A DNA stretch of 50,599 bases from Martensiomyces pterosporus (GCA_025201845.1 MU603970.1:43419-94017); one strand, 5' to 3'; shown: positions 10,403 to 20,045, counted from the stretch's first letter. Program-made: numbers and translations. The notes: generated by a model not told the origin, from the sequence alone.

Positions 10403-10801
10403 TCATGTGGTAGCCACCCAATGTCTGCATGGTGGGCCACTTCCATGTAACATACATTTCAGCACCTCCAGCAGCTTATCGGCAAATACGCTCTCCCTTG
10501 TGCTGATTTTGATAGATGACACAGATGGGTTGAGCTCAAAAGGAATCCTAGACGGGCTGCAACTCTCCACAAATGTCCTTCAGACATCCGTGTTGTCTAC
10601 CACTTTGGCCTGGTACCCTATAAAGGCTGTGCCGTATACGCATGGAAGAGCAAACCCTCTCCAAGCTCTGCAGACCCCCATGAGTAGTAGCAGTCTTTTA
10701 AATTGGCCAGTTTTTGATGGACACCAGTCCACTCCATGATAAATATAATCGAAAATCAGCCCTAGTGTCCTTTCAGACAGCCTTGCATAGCGCGGCATCA
10801 T
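10403..10801 (-). pseudogene. F-box-like protein relic
   Basis: The minus strand opens with MMPRYARLSERTLGLIFDYI and then LLLMGVCRAWRGFALPCVYG, which resembles the N-terminal F-box-like helices of the large leucine-rich-repeat F-box families of early-diverging fungi (L-x5-I-F-x-Y-I, then V-C-R-x-W-R-x-x-A-L-P-x-x-Y). Translation is stopped by TGA at 10580-10582, after which the same frame continues coding-like (RTFVESCSPSRIPFELNP) to a stop at 10403-10405. Normal members run several hundred residues, so this is a truncated and nonsense-broken copy. Family assignment is by remembered pattern only. Confidence 0.45.
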
Positions 10802-11438
10802 TGTCTAGTTTAGAGAATGTGCAGTAGTTCTGGGATATAGTTGAAAGATGTTGGGTTGGTGGAGGTAAGCAGCTATTAGCAAAAAGCTGAGAGACCGAGG
10901 GCTGTACTTATTGTGAACAGTGGACAGTGGATTGGTTACCACTCAGCAAATGCCTGCAGTTGCTTGCTGAATCGCTGTCAAAAAAACTGCATGATACACA
11001 CAAATACACCTCATGCACATGTAGACCACACATTCACGGGTGCATAGGCTGATGTACAATATGTTGCTGATTTGGCTCTATTGGCAGCACACAATACGTG
11101 CGCAACCATGTCCATGTATTTATAGCACGAGTCTGGAAATGATTAAAACTCGCACTGGGTGGCCCAGTCACAGTAAAGACAAAGAGCCGTAGCAATATCC
11201 TTTAAAAATGCAAAACCGCTAAGCGCAAAGGAATAATAGTAGAAGACAGGAAAGCCAAACCTCCTTGAAAACGCAAATAAAACGCTGAGATGTCTCGCCT
11301 TAAAGCCAGGAAGGGAGGCAAAGGCAGACTGCACTTGGCGAGAATGCCATTTCCGAGGCTACCTGCCAACGCCTTGCCTCCGGCACAGTGCTTACTCCAC
11401 TAGCTCTTATTTGAATAGGGTGTAGCTTTCCTGGAGCA
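10802..11438. other. Intergenic, no gene seen
   Basis: AT-rich stretch with only short unsupported frames. It serves as upstream region for the gene at 11587. Confidence 0.5.
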
Positions 11439-11446
11439 TATAAATA
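11439..11446 (+). promoter_or_regulatory. TATA box of the crinkler-like gene
   Basis: TATAAATA lies 148 bp before the chosen ATG at 11587. It lies too close to the earlier in-frame ATG at 11449 for that to be transcribed as a start, which supports 11587. Confidence 0.55.
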
Positions 11447-11586
11447 CCATGATTGCTGCTGCATCCTCTCTCTGCTCTCCATGCCCCTTCAGCATATTCA
11501 CTATTACTCAATTTATAGTGCCTTTTATAACAAATCAAACTATTCGCGTTCCAGCTATCTCTTGTTATTTCCGTAAAATAATCGAC

Positions 11587-12531
11587 ATGACCGATACCAG
11601 TCAAGCATTTCAAGGAGAAAATGCGACTCTCATCAATAGCAACCGTGTCCAACAGCTTGACTCTCTCACCAGGCAGATATTGAATCTCAAGGTTAGCCTG
11701 GCACTTGGAGACCTGCCGCAATTGCCGTCTCCAAAAGCCATCGCTGGTGTAGATGATAGCGCTCATTCAGGCTCTGAAAATGGCACTGCAGATTCAGCCA
11801 GCTCTTCAGGTTCGGGTGTGAGACAGCCAGTATTCACAGAAGAGGATTTCTGCAGCAAGCTATTTGCACCTCTTGGAGATGTGCCCGAGCCCGATAAACT
11901 CAAAAAACGGTTGCTGGAGGACCTGGCTGACCCGATTCCCATTCACCAGCATAGCTACGACATGCTCAAGGAAGTCGACCAAAACGTCCTGGAAAAGACG
12001 TTTTGTATTGTCGAGAAAACAGGCAAAATATGCCCTTTTCTGACTCCTCGGGTGGAGGCTGCGCTGCAGGTAACGAATGTCGGTGTTGGCACCAAAGCTA
12101 TGCAGCAGCACGTCCTGGATGCCTTTCTCATGGGGATCTTCGAGACAGCTCAAAAATATCTGGAGGCTGCTATCCAAATTAACCGCAACGCCAGAAAGGC
12201 GATACCAGAGCTGGACAGACGACCCAACTTTCTTTTGATGCTCAACGGCTCACTAGTGTTCACAGGTGAGCAAAATCTGGGTGGAAATATCAGCAAGCAC
12301 GCAGGCAAGGTTAAGGACAAGGTGCTGAAGACTCTGGTCGGCAACTGCGAGATAAAGTACATTCCATGTTATACTACGGCCGGTTCAGAAGTCCTGTTTC
12401 ACTGCATCTGTGGCAGCCAGGAAATCGTCGAGTGCTCGGACATCCTTAACCTGGAAGAACTTTGCGACCGTGTGACGATGATCATCATACTAGTTAACAT
12501 CATGCGTGTAGTCCGTTCCATCTCCCAGTGA
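11587..12531 (+). CDS. Crinkler/FunK1-type N-terminal module, kinase absent
   Basis: The protein is 314 aa from the ATG at 11587. The first 90 residues are Ser/Gly-rich. The rest (EEDFCSKLFAPLGD..., RPNFLLMLNGSLVFTGEQN, the Val/Lys-rich KVKDKVLKTLVG, YTTAGSEVLFHCI, and the final helix IIILVNIMRVVRSI) resembles the region that precedes the kinase-like domain in fungal crinkler/FunK1-like proteins (R-P-x-F-x-x-x-L-N-G-x-x-V-F-x-G-E). The frame stops just where the kinase should begin. The last codons are CCCA|GTGAGT, a strong donor overlapping the TGA stop, so the stop may lie in an intron. However, no kinase-like frame is seen in the next kilobase. It may be a 3'-truncated gene or a free-standing module. 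Family call is moderate, function unknown. Confidence 0.5.
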   Translation: MTDTSQAFQGENATLINSNRVQQLDSLTRQILNLKVSLALGDLPQLPSPKAIAGVDDSAHSGSENGTADSASSSGSGVRQPVFTEEDFCSKLFAPLGDVPEPDKLKKRLLEDLADPIPIHQHSYDMLKEVDQNVLEKTFCIVEKTGKICPFLTPRVEAALQVTNVGVGTKAMQQHVLDAFLMGIFETAQKYLEAAIQINRNARKAIPELDRRPNFLLMLNGSLVFTGEQNLGGNISKHAGKVKDKVLKTLVGNCEIKYIPCYTTAGSEVLFHCICGSQEIVECSDILNLEELCDRVTMIIILVNIMRVVRSISQ

Positions 12532-14942
12532 GTAGCTTTGCTGGTGTTTGCAATGTATATCCCATTCTCAAAAGCGAGCTGTGGTTACAATGCGGCATGT
12601 TGGGATGGAGCGGATGCCGGTGCCCCCTCCCAGGTATTTGAGTCTGCCCTCCATCTGATTTAGCTTTTCAGCTTTCCCTCCTCAGCTTCCACCTTTTTTA
12701 GTCTTCAGTTTGTTAACACAGTCTCCAGTCCACAAACCTGCCACGCTCACCACACCACCCACTGCCTGTTGCTAACGGAGTGGGAGTTCTTGTGTATGCT
12801 GCTGTCTAACTCTGGATCTCCGCCGCTACCCTCTTGAGTCTTTGAGTGCGCGACTTCTTTCATGGTTTTTCTGTGAACCTACCGGAACGATGATGAAACA
12901 CTGTAGAAAAGAGGTGCAAACCTCAGACAGGCTTCATTAGGTAGGGTTTATTGCCTAGAACATAAGAAAACTGGCAGGTCCTACGCTGGGTATGGACAAA
13001 CCTATCTCGAGGCATTTTGAAGGCCCTGTGTAGGGCTGACCATCTATGCGACATGCACTGCACCACAAAAAGGTCATAGTGAAATAAGTTAAAGTTCTGG
13101 TGGTCTACACCAGTGGCGAACTGATTGTATATTTGCAGAGAAAGACGAAGCGGGTTGAGTACATTTTGCTGAACGGCGGCTGAGAGAGAGAACATGTGCT
13201 AGGTGCTGCGGAGCGTGTGCGCAAGCAGAGTGGCTCGCTTTCAAATGGTGCACTCCCTAACCTCCTCAGAAACCACTCCACTGTTAGGGCTAGTGGTCGG
13301 GTAGTCCTTGTCGTTCAGCATTTTGGGCTGAAATCGGTGTGGTTTCACGTAAAAACTGTTGCGTGTGTGGGTGGATTGCGTTTTCAAGGTGGTCGTTGGA
13401 TATGACAGAGCTGCTGAGACGGTGCACACCTTACTTATTTTATCACACTGCTCACCCTTGGTGTTGCCCTGCTTGCACGTAATTCAAACACACATAGATG
13501 CTCACCTTCCCTTCCCCATCCAGGGAGAGCCTGGCTCCTGCCAAAAACTGCTCCATTTTTTGGGGTCCAACGTGGAATCCAAACATGGCGGTGTCACACC
13601 AAAAGTTACATTAGCGCTGTGGATCTCAATGTGAGAGCATGGATGTGAGAGGTAGGAAAGGGTGGACCAACTGGGGTAGGTGTGCACACATTCGAAGGAG
13701 ATGCATGGAATAGAGCAGCTTCCGTACGAGAAGAATGGTTGTTGCATACCGGCATATATATGCCCAAACAGACAGCAGTTCACAGCCGCTCCTTGCCGAA
13801 TAGTGACAAGTGGAAGCAGAGCGAAATTCAATTTAGGCATCCTTCATAGGTTTGAACGGAATCGATGTGTCTAGGAGGAGGGGGACAACGGCCATTTTTG
13901 GTGCCCACTGCACCCACAGCCATGATGTCTTCTCACTCCTCTCACAGAGGCATCCCCCAATGGGTAGCTACGTCCAGCCCATTGTCTCGAGTGAGCAGGC
14001 AAGCGTATGAATGCTGAAACGCACCTTGTTATTTTCCGTCTGTGCATCCCCATTACAGCGCCTTGCTTTTTGTTTTTGGGCATCCAAGTGCTGTGTGCAG
14101 CACTGGACATAGATTGCGTTTCATTGTTTGCTTCTCCTTCCGCTCTGGGATGCTGAAACGCACCTTGTTATTTTCCGTCTGTGCATCCCCATTACAGCGC
14201 CTTGCTTTTTGTTTTTGGGCATCCAAGTGCTGTGTGCAGCACTGGACATAGATTGCGTTTCATTGTTTGCTTCTCCTTCCGCTCTGGGAACGAGCCAGTA
14301 CACATATCGTCCCTTTCTCTGTGGTGACGACAACGTGCATTACACAATTATGTACGTATGCATGCTATTAGAGCACGATACCCCCATCATCCAGCATGTC
14401 CAATTACAGCATCCATCTCATTTGGCTGCAGGCGGTGGTGTGACATGGTGTGCAGCTACAATCTTGTTTTAATAAATCACACGCGTGTGCTATGTCCACT
14501 AATGCTGCATCATCGAAAAGCGCAAACCACGTGGATTAAATGTTAAAAGATCAATGCTTCTTTTAGGGCGGATCAGTTGCCAAAGAAATAAAGCCCCCAT
14601 TTGTGGCTTGTTTCCCTGGATTCGCACCTTCAACGGCTTCCTTGCATGCTTGCCACCCAGCCATACCTCTTGCGGCACCTGGCATTCCTGCTTGTCCAAT
14701 GCAATGGCACAACAGCAAGTTGGGCGAGTATTTTCACAGGTGATAGGGATACCGCTTCTCGCTTTCAAGCCATGGAATATGCCCCTTAAACAAGCTGGAG
14801 GTCCTACAATCTCCGTTCTAGAGCTAATCCACAACATGCAATTTTGAAACTTTGTAGTGAGCAGTAGGTGGTTTCCGTGCGCAATACCAAGCTCGTGGAG
14901 CTTCGCGAGTGCATCCTGTTGTGGATCCACTCCCCCCAACAA
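12532..14942. other. Gene-poor accessory stretch
   Basis: No conserved protein is recognised here. A 90-codon minus-strand frame (12926-13195) reads smoothly but has no motif and a stop two codons before its ATG; I leave it unassigned. The stretch holds the 139-bp tandem duplication at 14011-14288. Several GTGAGT/AG pairs exist but connect nothing recognisable. Confidence 0.45.
14011..14288 (+). repeat. Perfect 139-bp tandem duplication
   Basis: The segment 14011-14149 is repeated base for base at 14150-14288 (ATGCTGAAACG... to ...CGCTCTGGG). It has no coding content I can support. Perfect identity means it is recent, or that two alleles or overlapping reads were laid end to end in assembly. 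Confidence 0.95.
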
Positions 14943-15005
14943 ATCCATCACACCTTGGATCCATCATACTCTAGATCCATCTCACCATCTCCAATCCATC
15001 ATACT
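14943..15005 (+). promoter_or_regulatory. Four ATCCATCAYAC promoter repeats
   Basis: ATCCATC followed by ACAC, ATAC, TCAC or ATAC starts at 14943, 14959, 14975 and 14994, so the spacing is 16, 16 and 19 bp. The array ends about 35 bp before the TATA box at 15037. A phased repeat in this position looks like an upstream activating array; the binding factor is unknown. Confidence 0.5.
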
Positions 15006-15036
15006 TTCCTGTTTACTCTAGTCACCTTTCTTCGAC

Positions 15037-15044
15037 TATATAAG
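15037..15044 (+). promoter_or_regulatory. TATA box of gene 15166
   Basis: TATATAAG lies 129 bp upstream of the ATG at 15166, directly downstream of the ATCCATC array. Confidence 0.6.
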
Positions 15045-15165
15045 ACCAGGTCTTCCCAGGTCTTCCCTACTTTCCAGCAGGGCAGTTATTATTATTATGA
15101 ATCAACAAGCCCTTAAGTCACCATCTTGACAAGAGTCTTTAACGCAAATTACTTATTATATCCAC

Positions 15166-15615
15166 ATGGGTTTTGAAATTTTACACCGAGTAGATCCGCC
15201 CGAGTCATCAGCGCAAACAGCAAAACACCGGAGGACCAGCAGCCAAGACACCCACACAGCGGAAATATCGCTGCTTACCAGCTTCCCTCAGCCGCCAGCC
15301 GGGTTCGAGGACCGGTTCCATGACTGGGCCAGGAGGCGGATGGAAATTCATCCACACGAGGCAGCCAGTGGCGAGCTTTCTATGGCTTTGGCAAGATTGA
15401 ACCTACTTGTGACGGGCACAGCTGGCAGCCAAGGGACAGCCTTACTAGAGGCTGCCCAAAAACGCTGCCAAGCCGCGCAGGTGTGGTCGGATAAATTGAC
15501 TGTAGCTACCAGCAAGCTCCAAGATATAAAGGTCAAGGCACTAGAAGTGGCTATGAGCGGCGGACCAGGGAATCTAAAGCTGGTGAATAGCGAGCTCAAA
15601 TTTTTCAAGATATAG
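15166..15615 (+). CDS. Unknown 149-aa protein, arm 1 of an inverted gene pair
   Basis: This single-exon 149-aa protein has no homologue I recognise. Its blocks are MGFEILH at the start, a basic segment AKHRRTSSQ (possible nuclear signal), FPQPPAGFEDRFHDWARR, MEIHPH, and from about residue 65 a long Ala/Leu/Lys-rich helical region ending KLVNSELKFFKI, suggestive of a coiled coil. There is no signal peptide or membrane span. A paralogue of about 80% nucleotide identity lies inverted directly downstream (15650-16087, minus). Substitutions between the two keep blocks such as FPQPPAGFEDRFH and AASGELSMALARL intact, which supports past selection on the protein. The TATA box and ATCCATC array upstream suggest it is expressed. 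Confidence 0.6.
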   Translation: MGFEILHRVDPPESSAQTAKHRRTSSQDTHTAEISLLTSFPQPPAGFEDRFHDWARRRMEIHPHEAASGELSMALARLNLLVTGTAGSQGTALLEAAQKRCQAAQVWSDKLTVATSKLQDIKVKALEVAMSGGPGNLKLVNSELKFFKI

Positions 15616-15649
15616 AGAAGGCGTAAGCCGAGCTGAAAGATGCTTGGAA

Positions 15650-16087
15650 ACCTTTGAGCTGGTTGTCCACCAGTTCTAGGTCTCTTGATCCACCGGCCAC
15701 AGGCTCTTCCAGTGCTTTGACATTCACGTCTAGAAGCTTACTGGTAGCTGCAGTTAAGTTACCCAGCTACGTTTGCGCAGCCTGGCAGCGTTTCTGTGCC
15801 GCTTCTAGTGTTGATGTCCCTCGACTGTCAGCTGTGCTCGTCACAAGCTGCTTCAGTCTTGCCAGGGCCATCGAAAGCTCGCCGCTGGCCGCCTGGTGTG
15901 GATGGATTTCCATCCACCTCCTGGCCCAGCCATGGAACCGGTCCTCGAACCCGGCTGGCGGCTGAGGGAAGCCACTAAGCAGCGAGATATCTGCTTCACG
16001 GGCAGTCTGCCTAGTGGTCCTCCGGCGCTTCGCTGCCTGTGCCGAAGACTCGGGAGCATCTACTGGGTGCAGTATTTCAAAGCCCAT
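15650..16087 (-). pseudogene. Broken paralogue of the 15166 gene, arm 2
   Basis: It starts at the ATG matching arm 1 (MGFEILHPVD...) and follows it closely for 107 codons (FPQPPAGFEDRFHGWARRW, MEIHPHQAASGELSMALARL, LEAAQKRCQAAQ). A TAG at 15767-15769 then occurs where arm 1 has VWSD. The same frame stays homologous beyond the stop (NLTAATSKLLDV, KALEE, LELVDNQLK) to about 15650, so this is a nonsense-broken copy; a shortened 107-aa product is still possible. A TATAAG at 16186-16191 (minus) lies about 100 bp upstream, so the promoter may have been copied or retained. Confidence 0.65.
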
Positions 16088-16191
16088 ATGGATAAAATTA
16101 GTGATTTGCAATATCCTTCAAATAAAATCCAGTGAAGACAAGACACAAGCTGTGGTGAGGTGCACAATCAGCAGAGCTGCTGCCACTTATA

Positions 16192-16695
16192 CCACAATTT
16201 GCGCAGCCTGTGGAGAACTCAGGGGCTACTTACCAGAGCGAGCCATGTGAGAACTACTTCACGAAATGGAGCACATAGATAATCAGTCACAGCCGAATTA
16301 GCATTCTGTCTGCTGCGCTTTCCAGATACTAGACAAAAGCTCCCTGACAGGGTTTCTGTAAGAACAAGAACAACCCTCAGACCAAACATGGTGGAATGCT
16401 GCTCATTGCGGCACATTTCATGAAGGGGCTGATTGCTGCTACTGATATGGCCCTTGATGGCTCAAAGTGACGCTCTACTTACATTTTGTATTTCAGAAGT
16501 GGCTCTGTTTGGTATGTGGTGCGGGACGGCATGTGGTTGCTTAGTTTCCTGTTGTTCCCGCAGCATGGTTTCTTGTGCTCCTTAGCCGACTCCGCTACGG
16601 GGAATCTTTTGGCTTCTTGGCTCCTAGCAAAGTTTAATGGAAATATATCGGCCCATATATCAATTTGTTGGTAAATAAAAGAGGTGGAGTCTAAG
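16192..16695. other. Intergenic, no gene seen
   Basis: No supported gene. The stretch lies between the broken paralogue's upstream region and the 3' end of the oxidoreductase. Confidence 0.5.
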
Positions 16696-17736
16696 CTAGG
16701 CTTCTCTCGCCTTGATGATGCTCTTGCCAAAGTTCTTGCCCTCAAACAGATCCAGGATGGCCTGTGGGCCGTTCTCAATGCCCACAACCTCGGTGATCCT
16801 GTACTGAATCTTTCCCTGCTTGTACAGAGTCGAGACCTCATCGATGAAGTCAGCCCGGATCTTGGTGTTGCCGTACTCACTGACAGAAAATCCCTGAATT
16901 GTCGCCTTTTTCAGCAGGATACTGAGGATATTCTTGATAGGATACATATCCTCATGAGACGAGACGTTGTACTGCGAAATAGCGCCACAGGAAATGACTC
17001 TGGCATGGATGCTGATGTTCGCCAGGGCAGCGTCAAGGAACTCACCGCCAACGTTGTCAAAGTAGATGTCGATGCCCTCTGGAGCCACCTTCTTGATCGC
17101 CTGCACGAAGTCGCCAGAGGTCTTGTAGTTGAACGCCTCATCGGCACCCAGGCTCTTCACATACTCGACCTTGTCGTCCGACCCGGCAGCACCGATGACG
17201 CGCAGACCACGAGCTTTGGCCAGCTGAACAACGATCTGGCCCACAGCTCCAGCGGCGGACGAGACAAGGATGGTCTCACCAGCCTTGGGCTTGCCAAGCA
17301 CGACAGTTCCAACATAGGCTGTGAACGACGGCATACTGAGCACGCCGACATAGTCCCTAGGCGTGATGCCGTCCTGCAGCGGTGCCTTGACGAGGTCCTT
17401 GGCATCGGCAACGTACTCAGACTCCCACTTGCCGTCTCTCACGAAGACAGTATCGCCTTCCTTGAAATCACTGGCAGCAGAGGCCACAACAGATGCAACG
17501 GTGAAGTTCGAAATGGGCTCGTCCTTCACATAGCTTCCGATGTAGCTCATCTTCACGCCCGAAAGACGCCCGCGCTGGAAAGGGTCGACGGAGTAGTACA
17601 GGGGACGGATGAGGACCTGGCTGCCAGTGAGCGAGTCCCTGCTGGGAGCAGGAGCCGTCACGACCTTGAAGTCAGAGAGCTTGGCATGTCCACCTTGGAC
17701 GTAGCTGTTAAGGAGGACACGGGTGATTGTGGACAT
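16696..17736 (-). CDS. NADP-dependent MDR oxidoreductase (PTGR/CurA-like)
   Basis: This is a zinc-free medium-chain dehydrogenase/reductase of 346 aa, the usual length for the prostaglandin/leukotriene reductase and alkenal/one double-bond reductase group. Such enzymes use NADPH to reduce alpha,beta-unsaturated carbonyls. Seen: N-terminal GroES-like fold (LIRPLYYSVDPFQRGR), the SMPSFTAYVG helix, the Rossmann motif AAGAVGQIVVQLAK near residue 155, then GAAGSDDK and a YFDNVGGEFLD block. The catalytic-zinc Cys/His set of alcohol dehydrogenases is absent. A single exon is likely; the ATG at 17736 is 128 bp downstream of a TATA box. Probably cytosolic. Role is likely detoxification of reactive carbonyls or quinones; the precise substrate is unknown. 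Confidence 0.92.
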   Translation of the reverse strand: MSTITRVLLNSYVQGGHAKLSDFKVVTAPAPSRDSLTGSQVLIRPLYYSVDPFQRGRLSGVKMSYIGSYVKDEPISNFTVASVVASAASDFKEGDTVFVRDGKWESEYVADAKDLVKAPLQDGITPRDYVGVLSMPSFTAYVGTVVLGKPKAGETILVSSAAGAVGQIVVQLAKARGLRVIGAAGSDDKVEYVKSLGADEAFNYKTSGDFVQAIKKVAPEGIDIYFDNVGGEFLDAALANISIHARVISCGAISQYNVSSHEDMYPIKNILSILLKKATIQGFSVSEYGNTKIRADFIDEVSTLYKQGKIQYRITEVVGIENGPQAILDLFEGKNFGKSIIKAREA

Positions 17737-17863
17737 GTCTGTAAAGCAGCGATGGTGCGGTACGGCTTGGTCAATATGAGTAGTCTTGCTTGTTGCGAAA
17801 AGCTGGGAAAGGTACAGAGAAGAGAATGCTGAGCTGTTGTGACATCGGTAGGAGCTCTGTGTG

Positions 17864-17871
17864 TATTTATA
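17864..17871 (-). promoter_or_regulatory. TATA box of the MDR oxidoreductase
   Basis: TATAAATA on the minus strand lies 128 bp upstream of the ATG at 17736. Confidence 0.6.
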
Positions 17872-18722
17872 GTCCGGCTGCGGGGAATGAATACGTCTTT
17901 GAGCACTACCCTTACACTAATCAGATGCCATGCTCCTTGTTTTCCCACCAGCATTCAAGGACGACACACATATCATGTTATAAACATACTGGAACACCAC
18001 CATTCACCATATCATCTGCCCTGATTGTGCACCTCTGTAACACCTATTACGCAAATCCGCCTTTGAATACAAATCCATCGGACAGCCCTTGGCGTAATCA
18101 TCAGGACGCAAGAGTGCGGACATTCCACAGCATTGAGAGTGTAAATTGCCATTGTTCAAACCATGTACCACTGCGGTGATTGCCATGTACTTTGGAGGCC
18201 ATCAAGTTCCGATCACGCATCTTCCGTAGTCCCTCCGCACTGGGCGCCCGTCCTTCGGATTTTGCCATTAATCTCCAGAGGACACTCCGAGCGTCGTTTC
18301 GGCAGAATCGACAGCAGCCAAAGGTTCCTTTCCTTCCATCTTTTTCCGCTGCTGTAATACCAATGTCTCGCCAACTCGCCTCATGGCTTTCCTCTTCAGC
18401 ACACCAGTACCCTGCTTCATGGTCAACCCGCACGTGTGCGGATGTACGCGCTCTGATTGCCAATCCAGACGACGGACGCCGAGGCATTGCCGACACGCGC
18501 AGAATGGGCACGGGGGCTAGATACGTGGCACAAAAAACACCGCCCTGAAAACCTGCTTCAGTTTTGCTTTGCGACTGAGCTGGATACGCTTTGATTTCTT
18601 GGCAAACCCAGGCAGCACACGCTCCTCCGGTGTTTTAATTCTGCCCAAGAGGCGCGCCAAGGGCTCTTTCCCTGCCGCACCCAGCTCTTTTCGTTGTCCT
18701 TGTCCTTTTTTTGCTTTTTCTT
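17872..18722. other. Divergent intergenic region
   Basis: This is the upstream region shared by the oxidoreductase (-) and the NAPE-PLD-like gene (+). The last 60 bases before 18723 are strongly pyrimidine-rich. No gene is recognised. Confidence 0.5.
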
Positions 18723-20045
18723 ATGATCCTCAGCCGGACCGCAGCGCACAATCGGGGCTTACTTAGACTCTCACCGCCGTTGTCCGTAGCGAGGGCCAAC
18801 CAACACAGCCACAGCAACCTCCACTATTATCAGCGCTATTCAACAGCTTCAGCCGCCGCCGCCACCGTAGAAGAAGCTGCATGCAAACAGCAGCCAGTTG
18901 TTTTCCAGCAAAGCACACCAAATAGAATGAGCCCAGCAGCCGAGCAGCAAGAAGGCATCAAAGGCGAGGAGCTGCGAGTGCAGCTAGCCCAGGACAAGTC
19001 GCACCACGCCGAGAACGGGCGGTTTCGCAACCCGTGGAGGTCGTTTCAGATGCCGTCGTTCCTGACCCTCCTTCAATACGTCATCTTCACCAACAACATG
19101 TCTGTGCCCAAAAAGTCCGTCGCCGAGGGCAAGGTGCCCAAAGTCCAGCCCCTGGACCGCACCCTGATAGACAGCCCGCCTGCACAGGGCGAGTTGCAGC
19201 TGACGTGGCTTGGCCATGCCTCCCTTCTGCTGCAGATAGACGGGGCATCGGTGCTTTTTGACCCAGTGTTCTCGGACCGCTGCTCGCCGTTCCAGTGGCT
19301 GGGTCCCAAGCGGTACACAGAGGCGCCGTGCACTGTGGATGAGCTACCTGCACAGATCGACTTCCTTGTGCTGTCGCACAACCACTACGACCACCTGGAC
19401 TGGAACACGCTGAAGCAGGTGGCTCGCAGGTACCCCGACATCCGTGTGTTTGCGCCTCTGGGCAACAGGCCGATTCTGGAGTCCATTGGGTTCAAGACCA
19501 TCAGCATTGGCGACTGGTGGCAGGAGTTCAAGGTGCCCGCCCCTCAAGGAGAGTTCACGTTCGCCTGCACGCCGGCACAGCACATGACGGCGCGAGGCCT
19601 GTTTGACCGCGGCGTTACCCTGTGGAGCAGCTGGGTGGTGAAGGGCCCATCCGGCGGCAAGTTCTTCTTCTCGGGCGACACTGGCTACTCGGCAGTCTCT
19701 GAGAAAAATCCGGATGGCGAGCACTGTCCCGCGTTTGAGCAGATTGGCAAGGTGTACGGGCCGATTGATCTCTCGGCGATTGCAATTGGCGCGTATGATC
19801 CGCCAAGGATGTTCTCGGGTGTGCATGTCGGTCCCGAGCAGGCAGTGAGGATCCATGATCATATTGCGTCCCGAAAGTCGGTGGCCATTCACTGGGGCAC
19901 ATTTATTCTGACTGACGAGCCCGTGGACGAGCCCCCGAAGAGACTGCTGGCTGAGCTCTCGTCGACTGGCCACCATGCCTCTGAGTTCGTCCCGGTCTCT
20001 ATTGGCGAGACTGTTCGCCAGAAGGCAGATTCGTCGTCCGAGTGA
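18723..20045 (+). CDS. NAPE-PLD-like metallo-beta-lactamase hydrolase, mitochondrial
   Basis: 440 aa from the first ATG (18723). The metallo-beta-lactamase fold starts with LTWLGHASLLLQIDG. The zinc motif is SHNHYDHLDW near residue 218 (H-x-H-x-D-H), with further ligands or fold markers in TPAQHMTARG, SGDTGYS and AIHWGTF. The pairing of these with LFDPVFSDRCSPFQWLGPKR is typical of N-acyl-phosphatidylethanolamine phospholipase D, which releases N-acylethanolamines from NAPE. The first 50 residues are Arg/Ser/Ala-rich, lack acidic residues, and end RYSTA, a mitochondrial presequence pattern. This agrees with yeast FMP30, the mitochondrial NAPE-PLD, so it is probably a functional counterpart. 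Single exon; no break seen. Confidence 0.88.
   Translation: MILSRTAAHNRGLLRLSPPLSVARANQHSHSNLHYYQRYSTASAAAATVEEAACKQQPVVFQQSTPNRMSPAAEQQEGIKGEELRVQLAQDKSHHAENGRFRNPWRSFQMPSFLTLLQYVIFTNNMSVPKKSVAEGKVPKVQPLDRTLIDSPPAQGELQLTWLGHASLLLQIDGASVLFDPVFSDRCSPFQWLGPKRYTEAPCTVDELPAQIDFLVLSHNHYDHLDWNTLKQVARRYPDIRVFAPLGNRPILESIGFKTISIGDWWQEFKVPAPQGEFTFACTPAQHMTARGLFDRGVTLWSSWVVKGPSGGKFFFSGDTGYSAVSEKNPDGEHCPAFEQIGKVYGPIDLSAIAIGAYDPPRMFSGVHVGPEQAVRIHDHIASRKSVAIHWGTFILTDEPVDEPPKRLLAELSSTGHHASEFVPVSIGETVRQKADSSSE

Larger units (their letters stand above)
15140..16113. repeat. Imperfect inverted repeat, arms about 460 bp
   Basis: Arm 1 (about 15140-15605, plus) and arm 2 (about 16113-15650, minus) pair head-in around a spacer of about 45 bp. 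Similarity starts about 25 bp before the start codons (GCAAAT...TATCCA-ATGGG) and runs through the helical region. Identity is roughly 80% by eye, too diverged to be an assembly palindrome. Confidence 0.8.

Noticed and set aside
12926..13195. 90-codon minus-strand frame
   Set aside because: Smooth composition but no motif, a stop two codons upstream, and no paralogue in the window; length is within chance.
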